Translations under genes and position numbers: made by a program | Part shown: positions 12,701-26,000 of the stretch, piece after piece | Position numbering within the stretch: the first letter of the stretch is position 1 | Layout: each line of letters starts with the position of its first letter | Source of the DNA: Marisa cornuarietis | Lineage: Eukaryota > Mollusca > Gastropoda > Architaenioglossa > Ampullariidae | DNA: 64,000 nucleotides | Reading direction: 5' to 3' | Assembly (NCBI GenBank): GCA_004794655.1 | Contig: SMMW01000605.1 | Span: 310,001 to 374,000, forward strand | The notes under the pieces: generated by a model | Databases searched by the model: none | Told to the model about the DNA's origin: nothing | What the model saw: the letters and a program-made list of their open reading frames with translations, nothing else

Positions 12701-13145
12701 GGTTCCCAATCAGACACCAAGCTCAGCGTCATTGATCAGGCAGATGGCTACTACCAAAACCTAATTAGGTTTACTCTTGTCCTCAAGTATCTGTCTTTCA
12801 GACTTGACAGGCTCCTGAAGTGTAGGCATGTAGAGGAAATGAGTGGCAAGACAGTAGCTGAGATAAAAACGTGTTCTTGATATTAAGCCGATAGGTGGTC
12901 CAAATAAACTCGACTTTTTTTTATTTCCGAACTCTCTCGTCAAAGAGCTAGCCTTGTCAGCATTCTCGTTTGTGTACACCAAGGATGATAGCTTGGGCGA
13001 TAACGATCATTTGCGTGAGTCAATATAGCGGGAACAGGAAGACATCGAATCAAACTTTGTGCTCAAAGGTGGGGGAAGAAAGTTTTATAAAGTTTATGCA
13101 GGAGAGGTGTAAGTGGCCAATGAACTATACCAGTATGTGAATTTG

Positions 13146-13148
<3 letters not shown>

Positions 13149-13195
<47 letters not shown>
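13149..13195. repeat. GT microsatellite
   Basis: A GT run of about 47 bp. Confidence 0.97.
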
Positions 13196-13196
<1 letters not shown>

Positions 13197-13199
13197 CTA

Positions 13200-14990
13200 T
13201 AATTTCCAGCGTCTTTTACTAGCTTCTATGGTTATTTGTAGCGGCTATATTCTATAGCATCCTTCGTAATATCTGGTATATATCACCAGTTGCAGCTATA
13301 GTTGCTAGTGTATTATAGTAGCTATAGTTTTCACTTGTATCATCGTCTCTAGTGTCACTTATAGTAACTATAATCTCTGTCATATGTACTAGCTAGTCTC
13401 TAGTCAATTATGTTAGCTCTAGTATTTTATCACTTGTTATAAGTATACCTCTTGTCCCTTACTAAAATCTAACGAGAATAAAATTTTGCTTTTTCATGAG
13501 AGGAAGAGCCGACATCAAAGGAAAAAAAATGTACGTACAAGAACTAAAGAATCTTTGTGATTTAATTTGATTACTGCCTATTCCCATATTTTGTTTTTTG
13601 CTTCATTGTACATGTGTAGACTCCTTTTAAAGGCACGTGAATTTAATTTACAGAAATGTCCTTTCTGGAATTAGTAATAGTCAAAAGGATGGTGGGAAAA
13701 CATATCTTACCGTTTACCATTCACTGCATCTCTGACTGAGCCCGTGCACATTTAAGTTCACAGCGGCGGTTGTTCAGTAGTGGGGGGAGGATGGGACGTG
13801 AAGCATGTTGTCTCAGCCTGCTGTATTGCTGAATTAGCAGATGACAGTCAAATCATTCAGATGTCCTTAGCTCCCCATGAAAAAGCAAGAGAATCGACAA
13901 AACAGTGCACATTAGTGCTGGCAAATTCCAACAGAACAGTACAGCAAAAGAACTGTGAAAAGTGCTGGAAGGGAACATCATTTCCCTCCCACATGAAGCA
14001 ATCGACTAGGAAAGAGGAGTCGGTGAAGGGAAAAAATAATACCAACCCTTGCAGATACTTAAGTTGGGGTTGTGGCATTCTAGAAGTAATTCAAATCCCC
14101 TTACCCTAACTCCTCCTGGCTATTCAGAAAATACCCTCACAGCAGCATAGCAACAGATCTGTACTTCTTGCTTTAATAATCTTGTTTATTTCCCGTTCAC
14201 AAAACCTTTCCTTAGTCAGGTCAAGTGCTGAGTGCAATGCCAGGAACACGAATCAAGTTTCAGACTTGCGGCCTTGACAACCGTAAGAAATATCATGGAA
14301 ATGCTTCATATTTCGTTTCCAGTGCGCTGACCTTGTGTTCTTAGAGTGGTGCCTGAACCCACCAAGGTTTACACAATTTACTTTTTCCACTGATAAACGC
14401 TTTGGATCCCAGTAGCTTTCTGGCTTTCTTGGTCAATGAATCTCTGTAGGACAACGAGTGCCAGTATACCATTATTGATTGCTTCTGCATTTTCTCCTCA
14501 CCATCGACTTCATTTTTTTCTGCCCTGCCATACAGAATCAATTTTCGTAAATAGGATCTTGTTCGTTGATCCTCTTGGGACATTGTTCTTGATCGCGGTA
14601 ATTGGTGATTATTTTGTGGGTCGCAACCTCCATTTTATCCAAATCCCATCAATAACACATTTGTTCTGAAGATGACCATCATGCATCAACTGTTTAAACC
14701 GTTTGCCATTCCCTTGTCTGTTGTAAGCCTTCAGTTGGCCATGATAATGGAAAAGACGGACAGTTCCGTGCTAATCATGAAGTTCGACAGTTTTGTGTGA
14801 ACCTTAGCCCCGCTGTGCTGCAATATCCGTCGGTATTTCATGTCGGGAGAAAAGCAAAAGTTGTTGCGGTTTCCAGTCCAAGAAAGTAACTTCTAACTGA
14901 AAGTCTCTCAACACTGCTGGCGACATCCCTGGATCACCGGACTACCACCTTCACGACTCAAAGTAGACACAGGAGGATGAATGGCAGACT
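13200..14990. other. non-coding stretch, no gene seen
   Basis: From about 13,200 to 13,450 the words CTATAG, CTAGT and TTATAGTAGC recur in degenerate form. The longer open frames (for example 13,780-14,109) show no domain and no splice support. Confidence 0.55.
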
Positions 14991-15261
14991 GTTATAATAA
15001 TAATAATAATAGTGAAGATTTTTATAGCGCATATTCACACTCATAGAGAGCATGCTCTTAGCGCTTAAAACGAGGAAGAGACGTGGACTAAGTAGACATA
15101 GAACAAAGGGGACGAAAGAAAACGACAGTACTGACGAAACAGAAAACAAAAGGCATCAAGTAACAGGAACAGAGAAATATAGTGATTCTGCGAGAAAGAT
15201 GGGTAAAGTAGCAAGAGGGAAGGGGGCGGGGTTAAGAAGGACGAGCATTGTGTGGACTGTG

Positions 15262-16434
15262 TTAGGAGTAATGCTCAAGGAAGAGGTGCGTTTTCAGTGC
15301 AGATTTGAAAGATTCAGTTGTAGGAAGGTGGCGGATATGGAAAGGAAGAGAGTTCCATTGTTTTGCAGCACAGTAGCCAAAAGTCCTGTGACCATATGTT
15401 GTTGTTCTGGTGACAGGAACAGTTAGGATACGGTCGTCAGACGAAGAGCGTAGTTGTCTGGACGGAGAGTAAGGGATGAGAAGTTCAGAGAAATAGTCAG
15501 GACAGGAGCCAGCAAAGAAATTAAAACACAGTACAGACAGTTTGTACTGAATGCGAGAACGGATGGGTAGCCAGTGTAGAAAACGAAGGAGAGGAGTGAC
15601 ATGGTCCCGTTTCCTTGCTCTAAGCACCAGACGCGCAGCAGAGTTCTGTAATCTCTGGAGTCTCTGAATGAGGTATAAGGGGCAGCCTGCCAGCAAGGAG
15701 TTGCAGTAGTCAAGTCGAGAAAGAACAAACGCACAGACAAGAGTGTTGGTAGCGCGTGTAGAGAGAAAATGACGGATGGCACTGATCTTACGGAGCTCAT
15801 AATAGGCAGACCGACAGACAGATGCTACATGTCTATCGAGTGTCATGTCATCAGTGACAATAAATCCCAGATTCCTAACGGATGACGTGAAGGTGATGTT
15901 GCTGTCGCCCACCTTGATGTGATTGGGCAGACTGACGAGTGAAGTTTGATGTCTTCTTCTATGGCACAAGAGGGCTTCCGTTTTATCATCATTTAGTTTA
16001 AGCTTGTTTTTTAGCATCCAGCCCTTGACATCGCTGATACAAGCTTCTATAGAGCTAATAGCAGAGTGAGACTCAGCCGGCGGAGTAGAACAGTAAAGCT
16101 GCGTGTCATCAGCATAGGACTGATGAGAAACCTGGTGAGACTGGATGCATGATGAAAGGGGCTTAGTATACAGGATGAACAGAACTGGGCCAAGTACTGA
16201 GCCTTGGGGAACACCACAGAAAAGTGAAGCTGGGCGAGATGTCTGACCATCAACTGACACAGTCTGGGTCCTATCAGTGAGATAGGAGTTGAACCATGAG
16301 AGGGCAGGTCCAGAAATCCCGTAGAGGGTGTGAAGTCTGTGAAGAAGCAGAGAGTGGTCTATAGTGTCAAATGCAGCAGACAGGTCCAGTAGGGTTAATG
16401 GAGAGACATCACCACTGTCAAGAGCACTGTTGTC
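15262..16434 (-). pseudogene. LINE ORF2 second part: RT palm and thumb
   Basis: This frame continues the reverse transcriptase after the frameshift. It opens without a start codon near 16,434 with the first catalytic Asp block (LLDLSAAFDTIDH). It then shows GVPQGSVLGPVLF and the YADDTQLY active site near 16,120, followed by the thumb and a basic C-terminal region (YCNSLLAG, RLQRLQNSAARLV, HWLPI) typical of CR1/L2/Rex-group LINEs. It stops at 15,262. No RNase H domain is visible. Confidence 0.85.
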
Positions 16435-18506
16435 ACTTTAATAAGAGTGGTCTCGGTGCTGTGGAAAGGTCTATACGCCGACTGAGCTTGTGGGATAAGA
16501 TGGTGCTCTTGTAAGTAGGCCCAGAGCTGTGTCAAAACTATTTTCTCTATGATCTTAGAGAGAAAAGACAAGTTGGAAACTGGACGGTAGTTGTTCAGGA
16601 CATTGACATCAAGCGTGGATTTCTTTAGAAGTGGCCTCACCACCGCATTTTTTAACAAAGATGGGAAAACACCTGACGACAGGCTGACATTTACAATATT
16701 TGTGATGGCAGGAAGTAGAGTATCTAGGCACTCGAGCAGAAGGCTTGTGGGCATCGGATCTAACTCGCAAGTTGTTGGTTTAGCTTTTAGAATAATCGCT
16801 TTCACATCGGTCTCAGAGACTGGTAGGAACTTGGACATGGAGCATCCTGGGAGGGCATCACAGGAGATGCTGTCAAGCACCGACACAGAGTCTAAAGATG
16901 ATCGAATGTCCAATATCTTGCTGGTGAAATAATCACTAAAAACTTGCGGCAGCAGTGAAGCAGGGTAGGCAGTAGGCAGTGGTGTTGCTGTCTTAGATCC
17001 AGTCATTTGAGAGCAGATGGCAAGGAGCTTTTTGGAGGAGGTGCAGTTAATTATTTGGCCCTGAAGATATGATGCTTTAGCCGCATAAATGCATTTTGCA
17101 ACGCTTCGCTTTGCGGCATTATAAATTTCTTTGTGGATGACGAGTCCAGTCTTCCGCCAAAGACGTTCAGCTCGCCGGCGCGTGCGCTTCAGGTCACGGA
17201 GTTCAACGCGGATCAGTGAATACCAAGGCGCACATTTAGACTGGCGCATCAGACGTCGAGACACTGGGGCATGGTCATCAACTACTCTACACAAAACACA
17301 GTCAAGTTGCTCGGCAGAGGGTGGTTGGAGGAGCGCCATCTGCAGCTGTGCTTTGAATGCTAGTCTATCCACATTTTGTAATGACCGAGTGGGTCTGAAA
17401 ACTGGCGCCGATGATGGGCATTTGCGATCCAGTTCGATTAGTACTGAGTAGTGGTCAGATGAGAGATCGTGGGAAACATCAACTGACTGGAGTAAGTGGT
17501 CATCAGGTCGATGTATGACCCAGTCCAGGATGTGATCTCTTTTGTGAGTTGGTTGCGACACGGACTGGACAAAACGAAAGGTGTGCAGCATTTCGGACAG
17601 TTTGACAGTGTCAGGGTGAGAACTGTGGTCGAAGTGTACATTAACATCTCCGAGGAGAATTGCGGGTCCAATTAGTGCATTGCTATAATCCAAGAGATCA
17701 TGGAATTCTGAGAAAAATGTAGAGGCTGTAAGTTTGTTCCTTGCACTAGGAGGAGGTCTGTAGATGCAGAGCAGGTGCATCGAGCAATGAGGAGCCGAAG
17801 AGGAGACTTGTACAAATTCAAAAGACGTGTGAGGGAACGATACGGCAGTAGTAAAAGACAGGTACTTGGCAAGTGATGATCTGTAGATTATAGCAATACC
17901 ACCACCACGTGTAGGGCGGGGGAAAGATTTCAGGCAGTAGCCCACTGGAGTAAGATCGACACACACGCTCTCGTCGCCATGTTGTTCAAGCCACGTCTCA
18001 GTGATGATGAAAATATCAAGGCGGCTGTCTGTGACAAATTCTACGATTTCAACTCGCTTCAGTGACTGTTGTGCAGAAGATACAGACTGGGCGTTGAAAA
18101 GCCCAACGTGGAGGCGAGTGTTCAGTTGTGGTGTGCGGGAAACTTGGCAGTCTCCTGTTCTCAGACGACCATGTTGGTGTGGTGTAAAGTTAGTCGACCC
18201 AACTGATTCACTCTCATCACGTCCACGCTGACGCTGATGCTGCTGTGTAGGGAAAACATGATTCAGCAGAGAGTTGACACACAGCGAAGCTTTCACAAAA
18301 CCGGAGTCAGACTCAGAATCAAGTGAAGGGGGGCACGAGACAGAATAACTACGAATAGCAGATTTTTTCAAAGGACGCTGCTTACGGCGACCAGCACGAT
18401 AGTGACGGATTCGAATCTGTTGTTTCAATGGGCTGTCAACATTAATAGAATCATAATAAAGGGAAAATCTTCTCAAAGTGTCAACTAAACAGGCTGAATA
18501 ATCCAA
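16395..18506 (-). pseudogene. LINE ORF2 first part: endonuclease and RT fingers
   Basis: A 703-codon frame. Residues 1-130 are basic and polar with no clear domain. An APE-type endonuclease follows, with LFNAQS (Asn), TETW (catalytic Glu), GGGIAI, GDVNVHFD and LSSDHYSV (Ser-Asp-His). After a linker the reverse transcriptase begins with NNYRPVSNLSFLSKIIEK and a SAYRPFHSTETTL block. The frame then shifts just after LIKVT and runs to a stop at 16,395. The RT core continues in another frame. The break looks like loss of a number of bases equal to 2 modulo 3, which inactivates this copy. Confidence 0.85.
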
Positions 18507-21500
18507 GTGTTCTTACTGGTGTGACTAATTAATGAGTTTGTTTTCTTTGAAGATATCTGCCACTGTCAGGATTTTATATATATATATATATAAAACTCAG
18601 AAGTAGACTTTTCTAAGATCAAACACGCAATTATTATAAATTAGAATCACTTGCAGCTGTCTTTTCTGACTGGGGCCTCACTGCTCTCGTAATTGCCGTT
18701 TGTCTCTTGAACCTTCCACCTTCCTATTCCGTCTCCATCTAAATGAACTTTCACAATTTTTAGCAGATCAAGAGGGCAAGCCTATGATCGAATTTTGTCT
18801 TACTTCATGATTTCCTTCAGTATCTTGTTTTCTTACGGGAGTTCAGGTGGCGAGCAGGTCGAGGAGACACTTGAGGGAAAAAATTGAGTGAGACAATGAA
18901 AAGGATTATGCATCCTGGAGGATGGTGGTGTCTTTCAACTGCGTAACTCCTCTTTTACACACACACACACAATCACACACACACAGACTCTCTCACTCAC
19001 ACACACACACACACAGTCACGGGTCATAGGAGACACCATTAGGCAGATTTCATGTTTTCTATTTAGAGTTTTAAAATTGCGTGATGCTGTTTTTAAACAA
19101 TATGTACAAAAATAATATTGATTGTTATACGAGTGATATTTTTGGGGTACCTTTACGTACACACGTGTACTACGGGGCTGCTCATTATTTTGTACCACAT
19201 AGAGAAGGTTTTAGAATTTACCATATAAGCTCATAACAAGCGTATTTAGACGACTGTATTTATATATTGAGATACAGACTACATATCTTCAATATCTTAA
19301 ATGTTTAATGACTCAATGTATTTTTTTAAAATATTGATGACTTGACAAGAACCCAATGGTGGTGTCAATAAGTGATCAAATCTCTCTCTCTCACACACAC
19401 ACATACACAGAAATACACATGTACAAACACGAACACACGCGCACACAGACATACGCACACACTATGCTTGCACACACATAAACACACTCGCACACAGACA
19501 TACGAACACACACACACACACAAACACGCACACATGTGCACAGAATACGCACACACAGATACACGCATACATACCCTTGCACAAACACGCACATATACGA
19601 GACCCCCCCCCACCAGACACACACACACAAAATGTGTGGTTGGGAGGCATAAGTCCGTTGGGGTCTGCCTTCATTGGAAAAAAAAACTTTTAATAACAAA
19701 GCTGGTTCACTGCGTGTCTGTACAATGACTGAGAGCTAATCTCGTCTGCTTGTCAACAAAACTCAGCTGGGAATGGCAAACTCGTGACAGGTAGACCAAA
19801 CCTTTGTTACTAAAGTAGCTGCTCGGCCTCTTTATTACCTACAGACAAGCTCTCATTTCGAGAGTTCCAAAGAAATGACTCGACACTATGCTTGCTATAA
19901 CAAACAATGGGCAGAATTATTTTAAATTAAAACAGTAAATTTCATATTGAAAACATAAGATCTATAGATGATGTTAGAATTATATTTATAAAACATACTT
20001 TGATGTTAATAAGGTATATTTTATAAAATCCTACTATAATTTGAATTGTTTAGTTTGGTTTGATAGCTTTTCGTTAATGACAAAATATGATCACTTTATG
20101 TTTTTCCCTCGCTATGAATGCAATATTGACTTTGTGTGTTTCCTTCTACTGACAAAGACACGTCTCCATGCTGTTTTACTTTCTTGCACAAACGAGTGCA
20201 ATTTGTGCTTATCAATTTTCACAAATTTTGTAGAAAAGTAAGCTCTCATATTGGTAGGTAATCAAACAAAGAGAATATAAAAATAAAAATAATACAGTTT
20301 AACTTGTTTTAAGCGCTAAAAGCATGCCCTCTATGAGTGTGAATATGCGCTATAAAAATCTTCATTTATTATTATTATTATTAACTGAGGCCCCAGTTAA
20401 AAGGAAAGACTAATGATTAAGGTCATGTCAGTATTGCAAGAATTACAGATTCCGTATCTTTGTTTTCTGCGCAGGGATGTAAACACTACTATTATTTTTC
20501 TCTGAAATGGCAAGTGCTACTGTAATGAATTACATTTAAAACAAAATCAAATTGTTGGACGATGTAGATGGACATGAAAGTTTTCCACCACGACTCGACC
20601 AGTAATGTCTGGTTGTAGCCGTCACTGCAAGAACTGTCACAAAAATGCGCGGCTGTTCGGTTACATGGCTTTTGAATCTTTCATCCTCATCATTATAGTT
20701 GTCTGTATCCGTGCAGGATTCTGTTTCCAAAGCTTCACCGAAGCTTTGAGGAAGGAGGCGGGGGGAGGGAGAGAAAGTCTATGATTTTCCAAGTGACCCG
20801 TGTATTTTCATCATTATCTGCAGATAACGATGCACGTACTATAATATAATATAGAAAGACTTCTTCACAGCTTGCGACAAGTACTGGTGTGAACACAGTT
20901 TGCAGTCATGCCTCTTTGATCAGCTCACTATACGTGCTACATCTCTCGGAAGGCAAACTGGCGCAAGCACAGAAAAATTAATAATTAAATAATTAATCTC
21001 ACTTGTAATGTGTCTTCTTCCAGTCGGAAGTGTCCGACTACTTCTTTTCTTGTTTGGTAGATTATTAACTCGTGTTTTCTAAATGATGTGCATGACAGAA
21101 AGAAGATGAAGAAGAGATATGATGATGACGATGACAAATTGAATATTTGCTAATAAAAAAGATTTGACCTCGATCGTTATTTTTATTGTTTTAATTACCA
21201 ATGAGAATTCATGTCGTTCTATGTTGCACTTAATAGCCCAAAAGGTTAAAAAAAAACTTAAATACAGAGTCAAAATACGTTGGAGAAATTTTAACAAAAT
21301 GAGTGGAAGGGATAGCGTGTATATTTTTGGGAAACAGATTACAAAATTTAATTGCACTCAGCTGAAATTGCCCCTAAAAATCAGCCAAAGGGAAATGAAG
21401 TAGTAGGAAGACATGATGAAGCACCAAAGTCCATCGAGACCATACTTTTTCGCCCTTAAAAAAAGCCTCCCCAGCTGTTTTGGTTTCCGCAATCTACGAA

Positions 21501-23034
21501 GGAAAACTTTTTCTATCTACAGGGTAATCCATTAAATTGTCGTAATTAGAAACTGTAAAGGCTGCGGACAGGTCAACTGCATTTAATTGTTCCTCTTGCA
21601 TGAGGCAATCAGCTTTTCAAGAGTATCGCACAGAACGAAAGCCCCACACACGCACACCCACACACAAAATTCCAGATGTGCAAAAAATGAATAAATCAGA
21701 TGTCCCAGAAATATGTGAGAGAAAAAGATAGTTTCAAGACTATTTATAACCTCAAAGACTATAGAAGTTGCCATTCTAACACACTGCTCTCAAGTCAATT
21801 AATTCATTACTGGTGCCATAACTCTACAGATGAAAGCTGCTGAAAACAGCAAGAATGTATTTCTTAAAATAATAGGAACATAATTTTAAATAAATTTTAC
21901 TTAATGACTGGATCCATTTTCTTGTGCCAAAGTAATAAATAAGATAAAATTGTTCAGTTTCACCACTTTATTACAAAATAAAGTTTCGTGTAGTCCTTAG
22001 AATCCTAAGCAAAAGTGTAAATAAAGAGAATATCTTACAGTTAATCTTATCAAAATAAAATATTTTTAACAATCTTCATGTAAAGAGAGCTGTATGAGTG
22101 AATACTAAATGTTTATTATTAAGAACAACATTAAAATATATGGATTGCAGTATGTTTCATTATAACGTAGAGAGTAAATTTATAGAATCAATCACTCATA
22201 CTCGTATTTTTGTAATCGTAAATATTCTAAACAGGTAACACAAACCAATTTTTAGTATTAATCAACCCACTCAAAGTACCTTTTGCATGAAAGGATTATG
22301 GAATATCTTGTATTGTTACTTATATTTTTTGTATCGAATATTAACATCAAAATACTTTATCACCAGTTCCAAATCCTATTAGACTGGAATCAGCTGTTTC
22401 AAAAATAGCATAGAAACATGATAAGACAGTGCATTCAAATGTCTGCTTCAAATGTAGTCAAACAGACGTAAACATACCATCCATGCTGTCAATGTATGAT
22501 AAAACTCAGAAATACATTCATACATGCCCAGGTATACCAGCATTTCCCATCTAATACAATCACATAAAGAAAGTTCCAAGAAAGCATAAATTATTTGATA
22601 TTAGGAGTCTGAAAATGTGAAAGAATTTAGGTCAGAGTTATTTTATATTACGCAATGAACTACACATAAGAAGTCAATATTTTAGCATTGCTTGTTATCA
22701 AAATTTAGTGACACAGGATTACGAATAATCAAATCAGTCTTTTTATACAAAGAATGGTCAGTAAATGCTCAAGCAATCAAGGTGTTGAGGATTCATTTTC
22801 TATAAATCAATAAATTGAATTGCTAAACACATAGTTCCTTTCTCTTCTTCTATCTAATGATACAGAATGTCATGTGCCATTGAACTAGAGCACAAATACG
22901 AGGGTATGAAACAAACTTATTTTAACTTGTAGTCTGATTTATGGGTGGACAACTTTTCATATACATACATAAGACATGCATCTGCCCTGGTGTAAGTAGA
23001 AAAGCAGCCAGGTGAACCACTTTTGGCCATTAAT
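18507..23034. other. AT-rich intergenic stretch without a gene
   Basis: The stretch holds CA-rich degenerate runs (18,955-19,015 and 19,390-19,630), a LINE 3' fragment (20,309-20,383) and AT-rich sequence. About 1 kb immediately left of 23,035 probably includes the 3' untranslated region of the RMDN1-like gene. Candidate minus-strand AATAAA signals occur (for example near 22,109), but none can be assigned. Confidence 0.5.
20309..20383 (+). mobile_element. truncated 3' end of the 15-kb LINE family
   Basis: The segment matches the LINE 3' terminus almost base for base through TTTTAAGCGCTAAAAGCATG, TGAGTGTGAATATGCGC and TATAAAAATCTTCA, and ends in an ATT tail. It is a severely 5'-truncated insertion on the plus strand. 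Confidence 0.8.
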
Positions 23035-26000
23035 TCAGGCCTCAACCTTGATGCCCATGCTTTTCAGGAGCTCCCCAGCCTCTTTGTAAGCCTGTTAAAG
23101 AGGAAAGCACTGAAGTCTATTTAGTTTAGAGGTTTCATCTAAAAAAAAGCAACTAGATTTTAAATGTCACTTACAGAAACGTCAAACAGTCTACATACTT
23201 TGCTCCAAATGTGTAGATACTACTACTATTTAGTTTAAAATATTGTATTATAAAACACTTAAAAACATAAGAGACCTTTTGTTTGGGATGAAGTGCGATA
23301 AAAGCCAGCATAACAATAATTAGTGCTGACTAGTTATTGATAATCTTGTTTATCTACTACTTTTATTGAACAGTAGGGGATTTTATCTAGAGTTTTGGTT
23401 TTGTTTTCTGATTGTCAGTTAAATTTTCCATCCTCAAGGAAATAGCAGGTCATAACAAAGTAGATAAAAAAAACACTGATCATTCTTGTAGCCAAGAATT
23501 CTAGAACTTGCATCAAATTCTATGCAGATAAAGAGTGTAGAAGGAAACATAACCCCACAGGTAGCATCAAACGTTTCCCCTACATTAAGAAAACCTCTAC
23601 TCACATCTCTGTCATCTTCAGTATTGAGAGGGAATTCTCGTGTTTTGGTAAGGTAAAGTAAAGCCATCTTTTTGTTGCCAAGTCTAAGGTATGTCTTTCC
23701 AAGCATCAGGGTGTTTTTGCTGTAAAAGCTTGGATCAGCTACAAGAACATGAGTGAGAAGGGCAATGATGGGATCTTTAAAACTGCAAAAGTGATATAAA
23801 CTTTAAAATAGCTATAGCAGAGAGGTTTTCAAACTGTGGTATGTGTACCACTACTAGTACGCGAAGGTATGACGGGTGTTCGCAAGCATCATATAAAAAA
23901 ATGTATACATATATATATATATATATTTTATGGGGGCTGTATGTTCACTGTCATTGCTGCAGGTGGAGCCTTGCATATGGCCATATGTTGCAATCCATTG
24001 CTGCGGGTGGCGCCTCGCATATGGCCATATGTTGCAACCCAGAGCCAGGAATGTCTTAGCATCAGGATATAAAGCCATTAAGCGGGCGGCAAGAATATTG
24101 GAAACCAGACCATTGTAATCCTGACAGAGGTGATTGGTACTTGGTCAATTCGAATTTTCGAAAGTGGTACTCGTCTGGAAATTTGAAAACCTCTGAGCTA
24201 AAGCACATGAGAAAATTGTGAAGTGGATCCTCTTTAACTTAAAAATGCCTTGTTGAAAGTTTTCAATAAAATGTATATGTATATTTATCCAGAAAAAAGT
24301 GTTCTACATTAAAGTTTCTATGACTGAACTGAAAACTGATCTACTTGTACACATCTGCCTGATCTTATAAAAGCCTGTAACTTATAAATGTCTGTGCAAA
24401 TGCCCTCCCTTACTGTCTTATTCTCTCCCCTTCTCATGAAATCATATTTTCTCCACATGAAGAAGAAAAAAAGAGTGACTGAACCTGCTTGACCTACTTT
24501 CTTCTGCGCGATGAAAATATTTCAAAGCCTGAAAGCAAAGTCAAAATAAATGGTCCATAATTCCCTTTCTTTAATTTCTTTCTCAAACTACAGCAGTCTC
24601 TTTGTTTATGGATTTCTTTCTGCCCTTTACCAGAGCTATTATGATTCACATACAGCAGTCTACAGTCTCTTAAAAAATCTTCTTAAGGTTTCTTTTCAAT
24701 GCTGTGTTCTATATTAGTCACACAAAATGACAGAAGTGTTTTTTCTGTGAGACAAAAAGGGTTAAATAGTTTGACTCTACATCAGAGGCTTAAATGCTTT
24801 AACATTTAATTATTATAGAGTTCAATAGTTATATCATCATTACATGTGTATCATCAAATCTAATGCAGCAGACATTTACCTCCTTAAGACTTAGCCATTT
24901 CTTCTCATAGGCCACTGGAGTGGAGTAAATTTTGGCACCTTCTTAAATATACACTATAAAACTCTTTTAATAGATTTTCTACAAAGTTATGTATGGTGGG
25001 TACAGCTTACTTTTCCTGCCAAACCTGTTCTGTGAAATACTTCACATAATCAGCATTGTATAAAGAAACTAATTTTTTTTTTAAATTTTGTAATAACAAA
25101 TTTTCAAACTCCTTATTATATAATTTTTAATTGTTTTTGTCTTCAGGTGGAAATTTAGCTGATTCTGCTTATTCTAACTTTTAGATTTCTTGTTCATTAG
25201 AATTTCCAAATTTGTAATATATGACCAGGTTCTAGGATTTTTTACTTAATCCATTTCTAAACTGTTCTTCATTTTACTTGTTGTAATCATTTGAGTGCTT
25301 TAATATTAGCTCCAGTAATATAGCAAATTAAATCTTTCCATCATCACTCATAATTTCTGTTGCAACAAGAGGGTTGGATGTGTAGTTCTTTGTAAAAACT
25401 TCCTGCTTAAGCAAAGACTTTTATTCTTAAAAAGAAAACTAGAATTCCCATACTGGTCTTGACAATACACCCACTTTGAATCAATAAATTGGCATTAATA
25501 TGGTTCCTTTTATGTCTTCAGAATGATTTGGAATGTCACATGCTCACTGACTAGGATACAAATAAGACATAAGAAATAAACAAGAAAGATAACTAATAAA
25601 CTACCTCATCATATGTTGATGACGGTGGTGTGGTGAATATCGCACTGGCTATTTTTCGTTGGTACCATGGCAAGTCTGCAAATGTGAAGCACCTTTGGCA
25701 AAAAGAAGAAGATGTTGGGACATTAAGTAAGCTTCGGCTAAATATTTATCAATATTTTCCACACAAACAATTACTATTTATGTGGAACATTGATGGAATA
25801 ATGTAGTGAAAAGACAGCTATGTAGGAAAATGCACCAGGTAATCTATGAGTTTCCATTTCCAGAAAATCAACAAATCTCAAGCAATGTTTATATCTGAGA
25901 ATAGTGCTCTTAGTAAAATATTTTAACATAAACAAAATAAATGTTATCATATTTAATGAGTCTGTCAAATGCAGCTACATAGTTAAAATTTATATTTTGT

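Larger units (their letters stand above)
14995..18506 (-). mobile_element. non-LTR retrotransposon (LINE), CR1/L2-like, broken
   Basis: The element reads on the minus strand. It encodes an endonuclease and reverse transcriptase interrupted by one frameshift near 16,434. Its 3' end carries TTTTAAGCGCTAAGAGCATG, TGAGTGTGAATATGCGC and an ATT-repeat tail at about 14,995-15,012, typical of LINEs that end in short repeats and not in poly-A. Two truncated 3' copies of the same family lie at 20,309-20,383 and 60,020-60,170. CR1/L2 placement rests on the wording around the RT motifs and on the tail style; RT phylogeny could move it within the CR1/L2/Rex group. The 5' boundary is not seen. Confidence 0.85.

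Noticed and set aside
13780..14109. 109-codon plus-strand frame
   Set aside because: An opposite-strand frame is also open, composition is unremarkable and no domain is seen.
24866..24945. Candidate 35-nt exon of RMDN1 between exons 6 and 7 (acceptor CCAG, donor GGAG|GTAAAT)
   Set aside because: Its length would repair the phase, but in the required frame it contains a TAA stop. The stop-free frame does not connect to exon 6.
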